Of a stretch of 64,000 nt of DNA, positions 1 through 7,821 are shown piece after piece. The DNA comes from Microbacterium sp. AB (GTDB lineage: Bacteria > Actinomycetota > Actinomycetes > Actinomycetales > Microbacteriaceae): contig NZ_CP118157.1 in the NCBI RefSeq assembly GCF_032878875.1, positions 496,001 to 560,000 on the forward strand. The letters run 5' to 3'. Positions within the stretch are counted from its first letter, which is position 1; each line of letters starts with the position of its first letter. A program made the translations under genes and the position numbers. The notes under the pieces are model-generated. The model was not told the DNA's origin. It saw only the letters and a list, made by a program, of their open reading frames with translations, and ran no database searches.

Positions 1-1154
1 TGCGCATCCAGGTCGCGGGCATCGACCTCATCCGCGACGAGCACGGCGAGATGCGCGTGCTCGAGGACAACGTGCGCGTGCCGAGCGGCGTGAGCTACGT
101 CATCTCGAACCGGCGCGTGATGGCCCAGACGCTGCCCGAGCTGTTCCACTCGATGCAGGTGCGCCCCGTGGGCGACTACCCCAACAGGCTGCTCGCCGCC
201 CTGCGCGCGAGCGCGCCGCCCGGCGTGCGCGACCCGAACGTGGTCGTGCTCACCCCCGGGGTGTACAACTCCGCGTACTTCGAGCACACGCTCCTCGCGC
301 GCCTCATGGGCGTCGAGCTCGTCGAGGGGCGCGACCTCACCTGCGTGGGCGGAAAGGTGTTCATGCACACCACGCGCGGGCCCAAGCGCGTCGACGTCAT
401 CTACCGCCGGGTCGACGACGACTTCCTCGATCCGCTGCAGTTCCGCGCCGACTCCATGCTCGGCGCCCCCGGTCTCATGCTCGCGGCGCGTCTCGGCAAC
501 GTCGCGATCGCCAACGCCGTGGGCAACGGCGTCGCCGACGACAAGCTCCTCTACACCTATGTGCCCGATCTCATCCGGTACTACCTCGGGGAGGAGCCTC
601 TCCTGAAGAACGTCGACACCTGGCGGCTGGAGGACCCCGGCTCCCTCGAGGAGGTGCTCGACCGGCTCGACGAGCTCGTCGTGAAGCCCGTCGACGGCTC
701 GGGCGGCAAGGGCCTCGTGGTGGGCCCCGACGCCTCGCCCGCCGAGCTCGAGACGCTCCGCAAGCGGCTCGTCGCCGACCCGCGCGGATGGATCGCGCAG
801 CCCGTCGTCATGCTCTCGACCATCCCCACCCTCGTCGAGGACGGGATGCGCCCGCGGCACGCCGACCTGCGTCCCTTCGCCGTGAACGACGGCGACGAGG
901 TCTGGGTGCTGCCCGGCGGCCTGACGCGCGTGGCGCTGCCGGAGGGACAGCTCGTCGTGAACTCCAGCCAGGGCGGCGGCTCGAAGGACACCTGGGTGGT
1001 CGGCGGGGCGCCGCGTCCGCACGTCGAGTACGGGCAGGGCACGGGCGTCGCGGGCCTCGTCGCCGATCAGGCGGCGACCATCACCCAGGCGATCCCCGTC
1101 CTCGGCGAGCAGCGGGAGCAGCAGGCGGCCGTCGACGCGGACGGGGAGGCCTGA
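1..1154 (+). CDS. Circularly permuted ATP-grasp family protein (type 2, DUF404/407), 5'-truncated by the window
   Basis: The frame is open from the first bases of the window, so the true start lies to the left; about 383 residues are visible. They match the C-terminal part of the circularly permuted ATP-grasp family: the segment LEDNVRVPSGVSYVISNR, the glycine-rich nucleotide-binding stretch VDGSGGKGLVVG, and RPFAVNDGDEVWVLPGGLTRVAL near the end. ATP-grasp enzymes make amide or related bonds through acyl-phosphate intermediates; the substrate of this clade is not settled. Two bases separate it from the alpha-E gene, which overlaps the transglutaminase-like gene. That conserved triad supports the call and suggests a peptide-modification role (inference). 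Confidence 0.9.
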   Translation, partial: RIQVAGIDLIRDEHGEMRVLEDNVRVPSGVSYVISNRRVMAQTLPELFHSMQVRPVGDYPNRLLAALRASAPPGVRDPNVVVLTPGVYNSAYFEHTLLARLMGVELVEGRDLTCVGGKVFMHTTRGPKRVDVIYRRVDDDFLDPLQFRADSMLGAPGLMLAARLGNVAIANAVGNGVADDKLLYTYVPDLIRYYLGEEPLLKNVDTWRLEDPGSLEEVLDRLDELVVKPVDGSGGKGLVVGPDASPAELETLRKRLVADPRGWIAQPVVMLSTIPTLVEDGMRPRHADLRPFAVNDGDEVWVLPGGLTRVALPEGQLVVNSSQGGGSKDTWVVGGAPRPHVEYGQGTGVAGLVADQAATITQAIPVLGEQREQQAAVDADGEA

Positions 1155-1156
1155 GG

Positions 1157-2089
1157 ATGCTCGCACGCATCGCGGAGTCGCTCTTCTGGATCGGCCGCTA
1201 CATCGAGCGCAGCGACGGCACGGCGCGCATCCTCGACGTGCACCTCCAGCTCCTGCTGGAGGACCCCTGGATCGACGAGGACACCGCATGCCGCGCGCTG
1301 CTCACGGTCATCGGCGCGATCCCGGACGAGGGCGTCGAGAGGATGGGCCGCGAGTACGTGCTCGAGCAGCTGGGCGTCGCGCACGTGAACACCTCGAGCA
1401 TCGCCTTCTCGATCCGCGCGGCGCGGGAGAACGCCCGCCGCGCGCGCGAGATCGTCTCGACCGAGCTCTGGGAGTGCCTCAACACGACGAGCGCTCGCCT
1501 GCCCCGGCGGCTTCAGGGCGAGAAGAGCCACGAGTTCTTCAAGTGGGTGCGCGAGCGCGCCGCGCTCGCCGTCGGCGTCGTCGAGGCCTCGACGAGCAGG
1601 GACGAGGCCTGGCAGTTCTTCACGCTCGGGCGCGCGATCGAGCGTGCCGACATGACGGCGAGGCTGCTCGCCACGCGCGCGCTCGCCGAGGCGCCGGGGC
1701 CGTCCTGGACGACCCTGCTGCGCTCCTGTGGGGCCTACGAGCCCTATCTGCGCACGTACCGGGGGATGCCGAGCGCCGTGAACGCCGCGGAGTTCCTCCT
1801 GCTCGACCGGCTCTTCCCCCGCTCGATCATCTTCTCGATCTCGATGGCGGAGCAGTGCATGAGCGCGATCGACCCCGTCGCGGATCGGGTCGGCCACTCC
1901 AACGCCGGCCTGCGGGCGCTCGGCAAGATCCGCAACGAGCTCGAGTACACCCCGATCGACCGGATCCTCGGCAGCCTCAACGACTACATGGAGGAGGTGC
2001 AGATCGTCACGCGCGAGGCGTCGGAGGCGATCGGGCGGCGCTTCTTCCCGTCGCAGGCGGAGCCGAGCTGGATCGGAGAGATCTCATGA
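1157..2089 (+). CDS. Alpha-E domain protein (DUF403)
   Basis: 310 residues. The N-terminus MLARIAESLFWIGRYIERSD is the hallmark start of the alpha-helical alpha-E family, and the protein is predicted almost entirely helical, with no membrane segment. ATG at 1157 lies two bases after the upstream stop. Its own stop overlaps the next start (ATGA at 2086-2089), so translation is coupled. Family members sit between a circularly permuted ATP-grasp and a transglutaminase-like protein in many bacteria. The biochemical role is unproven; a scaffold or peptide-handling partner of the ATP-grasp enzyme is the usual proposal. Confidence 0.93.
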   Translation: MLARIAESLFWIGRYIERSDGTARILDVHLQLLLEDPWIDEDTACRALLTVIGAIPDEGVERMGREYVLEQLGVAHVNTSSIAFSIRAARENARRAREIVSTELWECLNTTSARLPRRLQGEKSHEFFKWVRERAALAVGVVEASTSRDEAWQFFTLGRAIERADMTARLLATRALAEAPGPSWTTLLRSCGAYEPYLRTYRGMPSAVNAAEFLLLDRLFPRSIIFSISMAEQCMSAIDPVADRVGHSNAGLRALGKIRNELEYTPIDRILGSLNDYMEEVQIVTREASEAIGRRFFPSQAEPSWIGEIS

Positions 2090-2931
2090 AGCGTCTCCTC
2101 ATCGAGCACGAGACCGGCTTCCGCTACGACGACACGGTCACCGCCTCGTACAACGAGGCGCGGATGCTCCCCGGCACGACCGAGAGCCAGTTCGTGCTCA
2201 GCGCGAACCTGGAGATCCATCCGCAGGTCTCCGTCAGCTCGTACGTCGACTACTTCGGCACGCGCGTGAGCAGCTTCGACGTGCTCGCCCCGCACACGGA
2301 GCTCATGATCACCTCGCGCAGCCTCGTCGAGGTGCGCTCACGGCATGCGGAGCCGGCGCACCTGTCATGGGATCGTCTCGCGCGCGAGGCCGAGCGCGCC
2401 GTCGAGACCGTCGAGCACCTCGGGCAGAGCGATCGCACGCGACCGCATGCCGAGGTGGTCGAGATGGCCCGCGAGCTCGCCGCGAAGCACGCCGATCCGT
2501 CCGCCGCCGCACGGGCGATCGCGGCGACGCTCGGCGACGCCCTCGAGTACGTGCAGGGCGTGACGGGCGTCCACTCGACGGCGTCGGACGCGTGGCGGGA
2601 GCGCAAAGGCGTCTGCCAGGACATCACGCACATCGTGATCGGCGCGCTGCGATCGGTCGGCATCCCCGCACGCTACGTCTCCGGATACCTCCACCCGCGC
2701 GAGAACGCGGATGTCGGCGTCGCGGTGCGGGGGGAGTCCCACGCCTGGATCGAGTGGTTCGCGGGGGACTGGCACGGCTTCGACGCGACCAACGACAGCG
2801 AGATCACCGATCGCCACGTCCTCGTGGGCCGCGGGCGCGACTACGGCGACGTGCCGCCGCTGCGGGGCGTGTACGCGGGGCCGGGCAGGGGCGAGCTGCA
2901 CGTCGAGGTGACGCTCACCCGCGAGGCCTGA
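2086..2931 (+). CDS. Transglutaminase-like cysteine protease family protein
   Basis: 281 residues. The N-terminal third (about 1-100) is the beta-rich domain typical of these proteins (HETGFRYDDTVTASYNEARMLP). The transglutaminase core follows with its triad in order: Cys in KGVCQDITH, His in GESHAWIEW, Asp in GFDATND. Such proteins act as amidases, proteases or acyl transferases. No signal peptide is visible, so it is probably cytoplasmic. It is the last gene of the ATP-grasp / alpha-E / transglutaminase triad and starts inside the stop codon of the alpha-E gene. The substrate is unknown. Confidence 0.93.
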   Translation: MKRLLIEHETGFRYDDTVTASYNEARMLPGTTESQFVLSANLEIHPQVSVSSYVDYFGTRVSSFDVLAPHTELMITSRSLVEVRSRHAEPAHLSWDRLAREAERAVETVEHLGQSDRTRPHAEVVEMARELAAKHADPSAAARAIAATLGDALEYVQGVTGVHSTASDAWRERKGVCQDITHIVIGALRSVGIPARYVSGYLHPRENADVGVAVRGESHAWIEWFAGDWHGFDATNDSEITDRHVLVGRGRDYGDVPPLRGVYAGPGRGELHVEVTLTREA

Positions 2932-2944
2932 CGCGTCGCGGTGC

Positions 2945-4315
2945 TCATCCTCGATGACCTCTCTGCCGGTGCGGGAGCGTCCCCATCGCCTCCGCCTCGT
3001 CCGTGATGCGGAGGGGCGTGGTCTGGGCGACCTCGTCGCTGAAGTCCTCGGGCTCGACGACCGTCAGCGGCCGCGTCTCGTCGAGGGTCAGGCGGAACCG
3101 GCTCTCCTCGCTGCGGTGGAGGCGCCCGGAGAGGAGGACCCAGGTCACGCCGACGGCGCACGCGACGAGGCCCGCGGCCCCGCCCACGACGATCGCCGCG
3201 CGCGGGCCGAGCGCGTCGACGATCCAGCCCGCGATGGGCGCTCCGACGGGCGTCGAACCCATGATGACGGCCATGTACAGCGCCATCACGCGCCCGCGCA
3301 GCGCCGGGTCGGTCGTCGTCTGCACGTAGCCGTTCGCCGTCGTCATCATCGTCACCGTCGAGAACCCGACGAACACGAGCGCGGCGCCGTACAGTCCGTA
3401 GCCCGGCATCGCGGCCGAGACGAGCGACGCGAGGCCGAAGCCGCCCGCCGCGAGGATCACGACCCGGATGCGCGCCCGAGCGCGTCGCGCGGCGAGCAGC
3501 GCCCCGGCGAGCGAGCCGATCGCGAGGACCGAGCTCAGCACGCCGTAGCCGTCCGCGCCCCGGCCGAACTCGATCGCCATGGTCGAGGCGAAGATGGGGA
3601 AGTTCATCCCGAACGCGCCGATGAGGAAGACCATCGTGAACGTCACCACGAGGTCGGGCCGCCTGGCGACGTACCGGAATCCGTCCGCCAGGCGCGAGGC
3701 GCCCGTGCCGCGCACGCGGGGCACGAGCTCGTCGCGGCGCATCGCCACGAGGGCGACGAGCATGGCGAGGAACGTCGCGGCGTTGACGATGAACACCCAC
3801 CCCGTGCCGATCACGACGATGAGGAGGCCGCCGACGGCGGGGCCGATGAGGCGTGCCATGTTGAACGACGCCGCGTTGAGCGCGATGGCGTTCGAGGCGT
3901 CGTCGCGGGAGACGATGTCGGAGACGAACGCCTGGCGGGCCGGGCTGTCGAACGCGTTGGCGACGCCGAAGGCGAGGGCGAAGACGAGCATCAGCGGCAG
4001 CGTCATCACGCCGGCCAGCAGCAGTGCGCCCACGGCGATCGCGAGGAGCAGGAGCGCGGTCTGCGTGATGAGCAGCACGCGTCTCCGGTCGAACCGGTCG
4101 GCCACCCAGCCCGTCATGCTGACGAGCACGAGGGGCGGGCCGAACTGCAGCGCCATCGTCACGCCCATCGCCGTGGCGTCGTTGTCGGTGAGCTCGGTGA
4201 GCACGACCCAGTCCTGGGCGGTGGACTGCATCCACCCGCCGATGTTCGAGACGAGGGCGCCGAGGAACCAGACGCGGTAGTTGAAGAGGCCGAGCGAGCG
4301 GAACATCCCCTTCAT
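2945..4315 (-). CDS. MFS transporter (drug-efflux type)
   Basis: 456 residues with about 12 hydrophobic segments, starting MKGMFRSLGLFNYRVWFLGALVSN and ending in a charged cytoplasmic tail of about 50 residues. The loop motif ADRFDRRRVLL between segments 2 and 3 matches the MFS A-motif region (GXXXDRXGRR). The ATG at 4313-4315 overlaps the stop of the MarR gene by 4 bases (ATGA), so the two form an operon. The longer reading frame starting at 4405 runs inside marR and was not used. An efflux substrate cannot be read from sequence; pairing with a MarR repressor suggests export of a toxic or phenolic compound. Confidence 0.9.
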   Translation of the reverse strand: MKGMFRSLGLFNYRVWFLGALVSNIGGWMQSTAQDWVVLTELTDNDATAMGVTMALQFGPPLVLVSMTGWVADRFDRRRVLLITQTALLLLAIAVGALLLAGVMTLPLMLVFALAFGVANAFDSPARQAFVSDIVSRDDASNAIALNAASFNMARLIGPAVGGLLIVVIGTGWVFIVNAATFLAMLVALVAMRRDELVPRVRGTGASRLADGFRYVARRPDLVVTFTMVFLIGAFGMNFPIFASTMAIEFGRGADGYGVLSSVLAIGSLAGALLAARRARARIRVVILAAGGFGLASLVSAAMPGYGLYGAALVFVGFSTVTMMTTANGYVQTTTDPALRGRVMALYMAVIMGSTPVGAPIAGWIVDALGPRAAIVVGGAAGLVACAVGVTWVLLSGRLHRSEESRFRLTLDETRPLTVVEPEDFSDEVAQTTPLRITDEAEAMGTLPHRQRGHRG

Positions 4316-4752
4316 CGCTCGATCTCCCTCATGATGATCTCCGCCGCGCGCCGCATCGTGACGCGGTCGTCGGCGTCGAGACCGGCGAGCACCTTCGCGA
4401 GCCACTCGTCGCGGCGCCGCACCGTCTCCTCGACGATGGCCCGCCCGCTCTCGGTGATGTCGATGCTCACCTTGCGGCGGTCCACGTCGTTCTCCCTGCG
4501 TGTGAGATGGCCGAGCTCCTCGAGGCCGTTCACGGTGCGGTTCATGGAGGGTGCGGTGATCCCCTCGCGATCGGCGAGCGCCGACAGCGTGTGGGGCCCG
4601 TGCACCGTGAGGGCGACGAGCACGGCGAACTGGCCGTCGGTCATGTCGGAGACCGCTCGCTGCTGCCGGAGGCGGCGCGAGAGGCGGAAGACGGCGGCCC
4701 GGATCTCGGAGGCGTCGGAGGAGAGCCTCGTCGACGCGGATTGCTTAGCCAT
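4312..4752 (-). CDS. MarR family transcriptional regulator
   Basis: 146 residues with a winged helix-turn-helix at about 40-110 (LTVHGPHTLSALADREGITAPSMNRTVNGLEELG, then the wing LTRRENDVDRRKVSIDITESG). This is the usual MarR layout and length. It is the first gene of a two-gene operon with the overlapping MFS transporter, whose expression it presumably represses until a ligand binds. The intergenic region upstream, shared with the divergent hydrolase, is conspicuously AT-rich and carries repeats that may be its operator. Confidence 0.93.
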   Translation of the reverse strand: MAKQSASTRLSSDASEIRAAVFRLSRRLRQQRAVSDMTDGQFAVLVALTVHGPHTLSALADREGITAPSMNRTVNGLEELGHLTRRENDVDRRKVSIDITESGRAIVEETVRRRDEWLAKVLAGLDADDRVTMRRAAEIIMREIER

Positions 4753-4788
4753 ACGAATGATTAGTTTAGCTCATTAGTTCTGCTAAGC
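4743..4788. promoter_or_regulatory. Candidate MarR operator / divergent promoter region
   Basis: An AT-rich island in GC-rich DNA between marR (-) and the hydrolase (+). It holds the direct repeat ATTAGTT at 4760-4766 and 4773-4779 (13-base period). An outer inverted pair, GCTTAG at 4743-4748 and CTAAGC at 4783-4788, straddles the marR start codon. AT-rich TTAGTT-type sites are common for MarR proteins, but the assignment here is inference. Confidence 0.45.
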
Positions 4789-4799
4789 GAAACCGCGTG

Positions 4800-4805
4800 T
4801 ACCAT
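4800..4805 (+). promoter_or_regulatory. Leaderless-type -10 box (TACCAT)
   Basis: TACCAT ends 6 bases before the ATG at 4812. That spacing places transcription start on the A of the start codon. Confidence 0.5.
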
Positions 4806-4811
4806 CGACGC

Positions 4812-5669
4812 ATGCCCGAGTACGTCGACGCGCACGGCGTCGTGATCGTGTACGACCTGTACGAGCCCGAGGGCGAGGCGCGGGGCGTCGTGCAGATCCT
4901 CCACGGGGTCGGCGACCACGCGGGGCGGTACGCGGTGCTGGCGGAGGCGCTCGCCGCGCAGGGCTTCGCCGTCTACGCCGACGACCATCGCGGGCACGGC
5001 CGCACCGGCATCCGGCAGCACGGGGGCCCGGAGCGCCTGGGCCGCCTCGGCGTCGGCGGCCACGGTGCCGCGGTCGCGGCGGTCTGGCAGCTCACCGAGC
5101 TCATCCGCGCGGAGCGCCCGGGGCTCCCCGTCGTGCTCCTCGGGCACTCGTGGGGCTCCTTCCTCGCGCAGAAGCTCTTCGACGAGCATCCGGACGCGTA
5201 CGACGCCGTCGTCCTCGTCGGATCGTCGCTGAGGTGGCCGGGCTCTCTCAACGCAGGCGATCTGAACGCCCGGTGGAAGACGGAGGGGGCGAACGGCGTC
5301 GAATGGCTCTCGTCCGACCCGGAGGTGCAGCGGGCGTTCCTCGACGACCCGCTCACGACGAGCGTCCCGCTCCTGAGGCTCTTCGGGCCGCGGGGAGCCC
5401 TGCAGCTCTACGGACGTCCCCGCCGCGGGCTCCGGGAGCGCGCGGGAGCGGATGTGCCCGTGCTGCTGCTCGTGGGACGGGACGACTCCGTCGGCGGCCC
5501 GCGCGCCGTCCACCGTCTCGCGAAGGCGTATCGGGAGCGCGCGGGGCTCGCGGATGTCACGACGCTCGTCTACGAGGGGCGGCACGAGATCCTGAAAGAG
5601 CCCGTCCAGGCCGCGGTGCGCGCCGATCTCCTCGCGTGGCTCGATGCGCGCATCCCCGCCCGCTCGTAG
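4812..5669 (+). CDS. Alpha/beta hydrolase (lysophospholipase / monoacylglycerol lipase type, S33 family)
   Basis: 285 residues. The catalytic triad of the family is visible: nucleophile Ser in GHSWGS, Asp in LVGRDDSVGG, His in YEGRHEIL. The oxyanion-hole region ILHGVGDHAGRY and the DDHRGHGRTG segment are typical of monoacylglycerol lipase-like esterases. No signal peptide. The ATG at 4812 is preferred over an in-frame GTG at 4797 because a -10-like TACCAT ends 6 bases upstream of it. It is divergent from the marR operon and may respond to the same operator. Confidence 0.88.
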   Translation: MPEYVDAHGVVIVYDLYEPEGEARGVVQILHGVGDHAGRYAVLAEALAAQGFAVYADDHRGHGRTGIRQHGGPERLGRLGVGGHGAAVAAVWQLTELIRAERPGLPVVLLGHSWGSFLAQKLFDEHPDAYDAVVLVGSSLRWPGSLNAGDLNARWKTEGANGVEWLSSDPEVQRAFLDDPLTTSVPLLRLFGPRGALQLYGRPRRGLRERAGADVPVLLLVGRDDSVGGPRAVHRLAKAYRERAGLADVTTLVYEGRHEILKEPVQAAVRADLLAWLDARIPARS

Positions 5670-5679
5670 CCGCACGCCG

Positions 5680-5685
5680 TAGGCT
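5680..5685 (+). promoter_or_regulatory. Leaderless-type -10 box (TAGGCT)
   Basis: TAGGCT lies 7 bases before the GTG start of the lipoate ligase at 5693, and there is no ribosome binding site. It supports that start and a leaderless mRNA. Confidence 0.5.
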
Positions 5686-5692
5686 GGTGCTC

Positions 5693-6742
5693 GTGCATGG
5701 CGAGTACAAGGTCCCCGGAGGAAAGCTCGTTGTCGTCGACCTGGAGGTCGAGGCGGGGAGGATCGGCGGCTTCCACCTGGCCGGCGACTTCTTCCTCGAG
5801 CCCGACACGGCGCTCGAGGACATCAACCGCGCGGTGACGGGCCTCCCCGACACCGCCGACGTCCCCGCGATCGCGGCCGCCATCCGCGCGCGGCTCCCGG
5901 AGGGGGCGCAGCTGCTGGGGTTCACGCCCGAGGCCGTCGGCACCGCCGTGCGGCGCGCTCTCGTCACCGCCTCGAGCTGGACCGACTTCGAGTGGGAGGT
6001 GATCGACGACCCCGCCGTCTCGCCCCTCGTCAACATCGCCCTCGACGAGGTGCTCACCGAGCGCGTCGGCGACGGTCTCCGCAGGCCCACCCTCCGCATC
6101 TGGGAGTGGGAGAGGTCGGCCGTCGTCATCGGCTCGTTCCAGTCGTTCCGCAACGAGGTCGACCCCGACGGCGCGAAGCGGCACGGCTTCGAGATCGTGC
6201 GGCGGATCTCGGGCGGCGGCGCCATGCTCATGGGCGCGGAGCAGATCATCACGTACTCGCTGTACGTGCCCGCGTCCCTCGTCGCGGGGCTGACGTTCGC
6301 CGACTCGTACGCGTTCCTCGACGACTGGGTGCTGCAGGCGCTGCGCTCGATCGGCATCGAGGCGACGTATCAGCCGCTCAACGACATCGCGAGCCCGTCG
6401 GGGAAGATCGGCGGGGCGGCCCAGAAGCGCCTCGCCAACGGCGGCGTCCTCCACCACGCGACGCTCTCGTACGACATCGACGGGCAGGCGCTGTCGGAGG
6501 TGCTGCGCATCGGGCGGGAGAAGCTCAGCGACAAGGGCACCGTCTCGGCGGTCAAGCGGGTGGACCCCATCCGCAGCCAGACGGGGATGGCACGGCGCGA
6601 CATCATCGACCGCTTCATCGCGTCGTTCCAGGGCTTCACGGGCGCGACGCGCGGCTCGGTCTCGGCGGAGGAGCTGGCCGCGGCGGAGGAGCTCGTGCGC
6701 ACGAAGTTCGGCACGGACGCGTGGCTGCACCGCGTCCCGTGA
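5693..6742 (+). CDS. lplA: Lipoate-protein ligase A family protein with its accessory domain at the N-terminus
   Basis: 349 residues. Residues about 1-85 (YKVPGGKLVVVDLEV, then GDFFLEPDTALEDI) look like the small C-terminal accessory domain of bacterial LplA, here placed first. Residues about 95-349 are the biotin/lipoate ligase catalytic fold, with RRISGGGAMLM (nucleotide/lipoate loop) and the conserved Lys in SGKIGGAAQKR. It should attach lipoate, through lipoyl-AMP, to lipoyl domains of 2-oxoacid dehydrogenases or GcvH. The GTG at 5693 fits the fold boundary and the upstream -10 box. Its stop overlaps the GTG of the methyltransferase gene (GTGA). Confidence 0.85.
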   Translation: MHGEYKVPGGKLVVVDLEVEAGRIGGFHLAGDFFLEPDTALEDINRAVTGLPDTADVPAIAAAIRARLPEGAQLLGFTPEAVGTAVRRALVTASSWTDFEWEVIDDPAVSPLVNIALDEVLTERVGDGLRRPTLRIWEWERSAVVIGSFQSFRNEVDPDGAKRHGFEIVRRISGGGAMLMGAEQIITYSLYVPASLVAGLTFADSYAFLDDWVLQALRSIGIEATYQPLNDIASPSGKIGGAAQKRLANGGVLHHATLSYDIDGQALSEVLRIGREKLSDKGTVSAVKRVDPIRSQTGMARRDIIDRFIASFQGFTGATRGSVSAEELAAAEELVRTKFGTDAWLHRVP

Positions 6743-7764
6743 GCGTCGAGGGCCCCGGCGCCCTCGACGACGCCCCGCTCGACGCGCTCGCGCCGGCGCG
6801 CGGGGCGGTCACCATCCACTACGGAGACAACCTCGACGTCGCGCGCACGCTGCCCGACGGCGCCTTCGCGATCGCGTACCTCGACCCGCCCTTCAACACC
6901 GGCAGGGACCGCGAGACGGACGAGAGCCGCCGCGGCGTCTCGATCGCCGCGCGCACCGAGCCGGAGACGTGGATCGCGGCTGCCGCCGAGCCCGAGGACG
7001 GCGCCCTGCTCGGGCATCCCGACGGCGCCGACATCTCGGCGCCCGATGGGCGGGGGAGGGAGCCGAGGGCCGTCGCGCACGCGGGCTTCCACGGCCGCGG
7101 CTACGAGCGCGTGCGCGGCGCCCTCCGCACGTTCGACGACCGGTTCGACGACTACTGGGGCTTCCTCGTGCCGCGCATCGAGGAGGCCTGGCGCCTGCTG
7201 GCCGACGACGGCACGCTGTACCTGCACCTTGACTACCGGGAGGCGCACTACGCGAAGGTCATGCTCGACGCGGTGTTCGGGCGCGACTGCTTCCTCAACG
7301 AGCTCATCTGGGCCTACGACTACGGCGCGAAGTCGCGCAGCCGCTGGCCCACGAAGCACGACACGATCCTCGTCTACGTGAAGGACCCCGACCGGTACTG
7401 GTTCGACTCCGGCGCCGTGGACCGCGAGCCGTACATGGCCCCGGGCCTCGTCACGCGCGAGAAGGCGCGGCGGGGCAAGCTGCCGACGGACGTCTGGTGG
7501 CACACGATCGTGCCGACGAACGGGAGCGAGCGGACGGGCTACGCGACGCAGAAGCCCGAGGGCATCCTGCGCCGCATCGTCCAGGCGTCCTCGCGCCCCG
7601 GCGACCGCGTGCTCGACATGTTCGCGGGCAGCGGCACGACGGGGGCCGTCGCCGCGGATCTCGGGCGCGACGCGATCCTCATCGACGACAACCCCGACGC
7701 CGTCCGCGTCATGGGGGAGCGCATCCCCGACGCCCGCGTCGTCCTGCGCAGGCCGGCGCGCTGA
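6739..7764 (+). CDS. Site-specific DNA methyltransferase, beta class (N4-cytosine or N6-adenine)
   Basis: 341 residues. The catalytic motif IV, DPPF, is at residues 49-52, and the S-adenosylmethionine-binding motif FAGSGTTG is near residue 295. Catalytic motif before cofactor motif is the beta-class order. It modifies the exocyclic amino group of adenine or cytosine in duplex DNA; the target sequence cannot be predicted. The GTG start at 6739 overlaps the stop of the lipoate ligase by four bases. No restriction endonuclease or specificity gene is nearby, so it appears to be an orphan, possibly regulatory or protective, methylase. Confidence 0.88.
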   Translation: MSVEGPGALDDAPLDALAPARGAVTIHYGDNLDVARTLPDGAFAIAYLDPPFNTGRDRETDESRRGVSIAARTEPETWIAAAAEPEDGALLGHPDGADISAPDGRGREPRAVAHAGFHGRGYERVRGALRTFDDRFDDYWGFLVPRIEEAWRLLADDGTLYLHLDYREAHYAKVMLDAVFGRDCFLNELIWAYDYGAKSRSRWPTKHDTILVYVKDPDRYWFDSGAVDREPYMAPGLVTREKARRGKLPTDVWWHTIVPTNGSERTGYATQKPEGILRRIVQASSRPGDRVLDMFAGSGTTGAVAADLGRDAILIDDNPDAVRVMGERIPDARVVLRRPAR

Positions 7765-7783
7765 GCCGCGCGTGCCCGACCGG

Positions 7784-7819
7784 CGGAGGGGCGCTCTGAC
7801 CGGTCCGGGCGCCCCTCCG
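7784..7819. terminator. Bidirectional terminator hairpin
   Basis: Perfect arms GGAGGGGCGC (7785-7794) and GCGCCCCTCC (7809-7818), extended by one more pair, with a 14-base loop. It lies between the convergent methyltransferase and nucleotidase genes. There is no T-tract, as is usual in actinobacteria. Confidence 0.6.
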
Positions 7820-7821
7820 GC

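Noticed and set aside
2954..4777. 607-residue plus-strand frame
   Set aside because: Antisense of the MFS/marR operon; low-complexity and without motifs.
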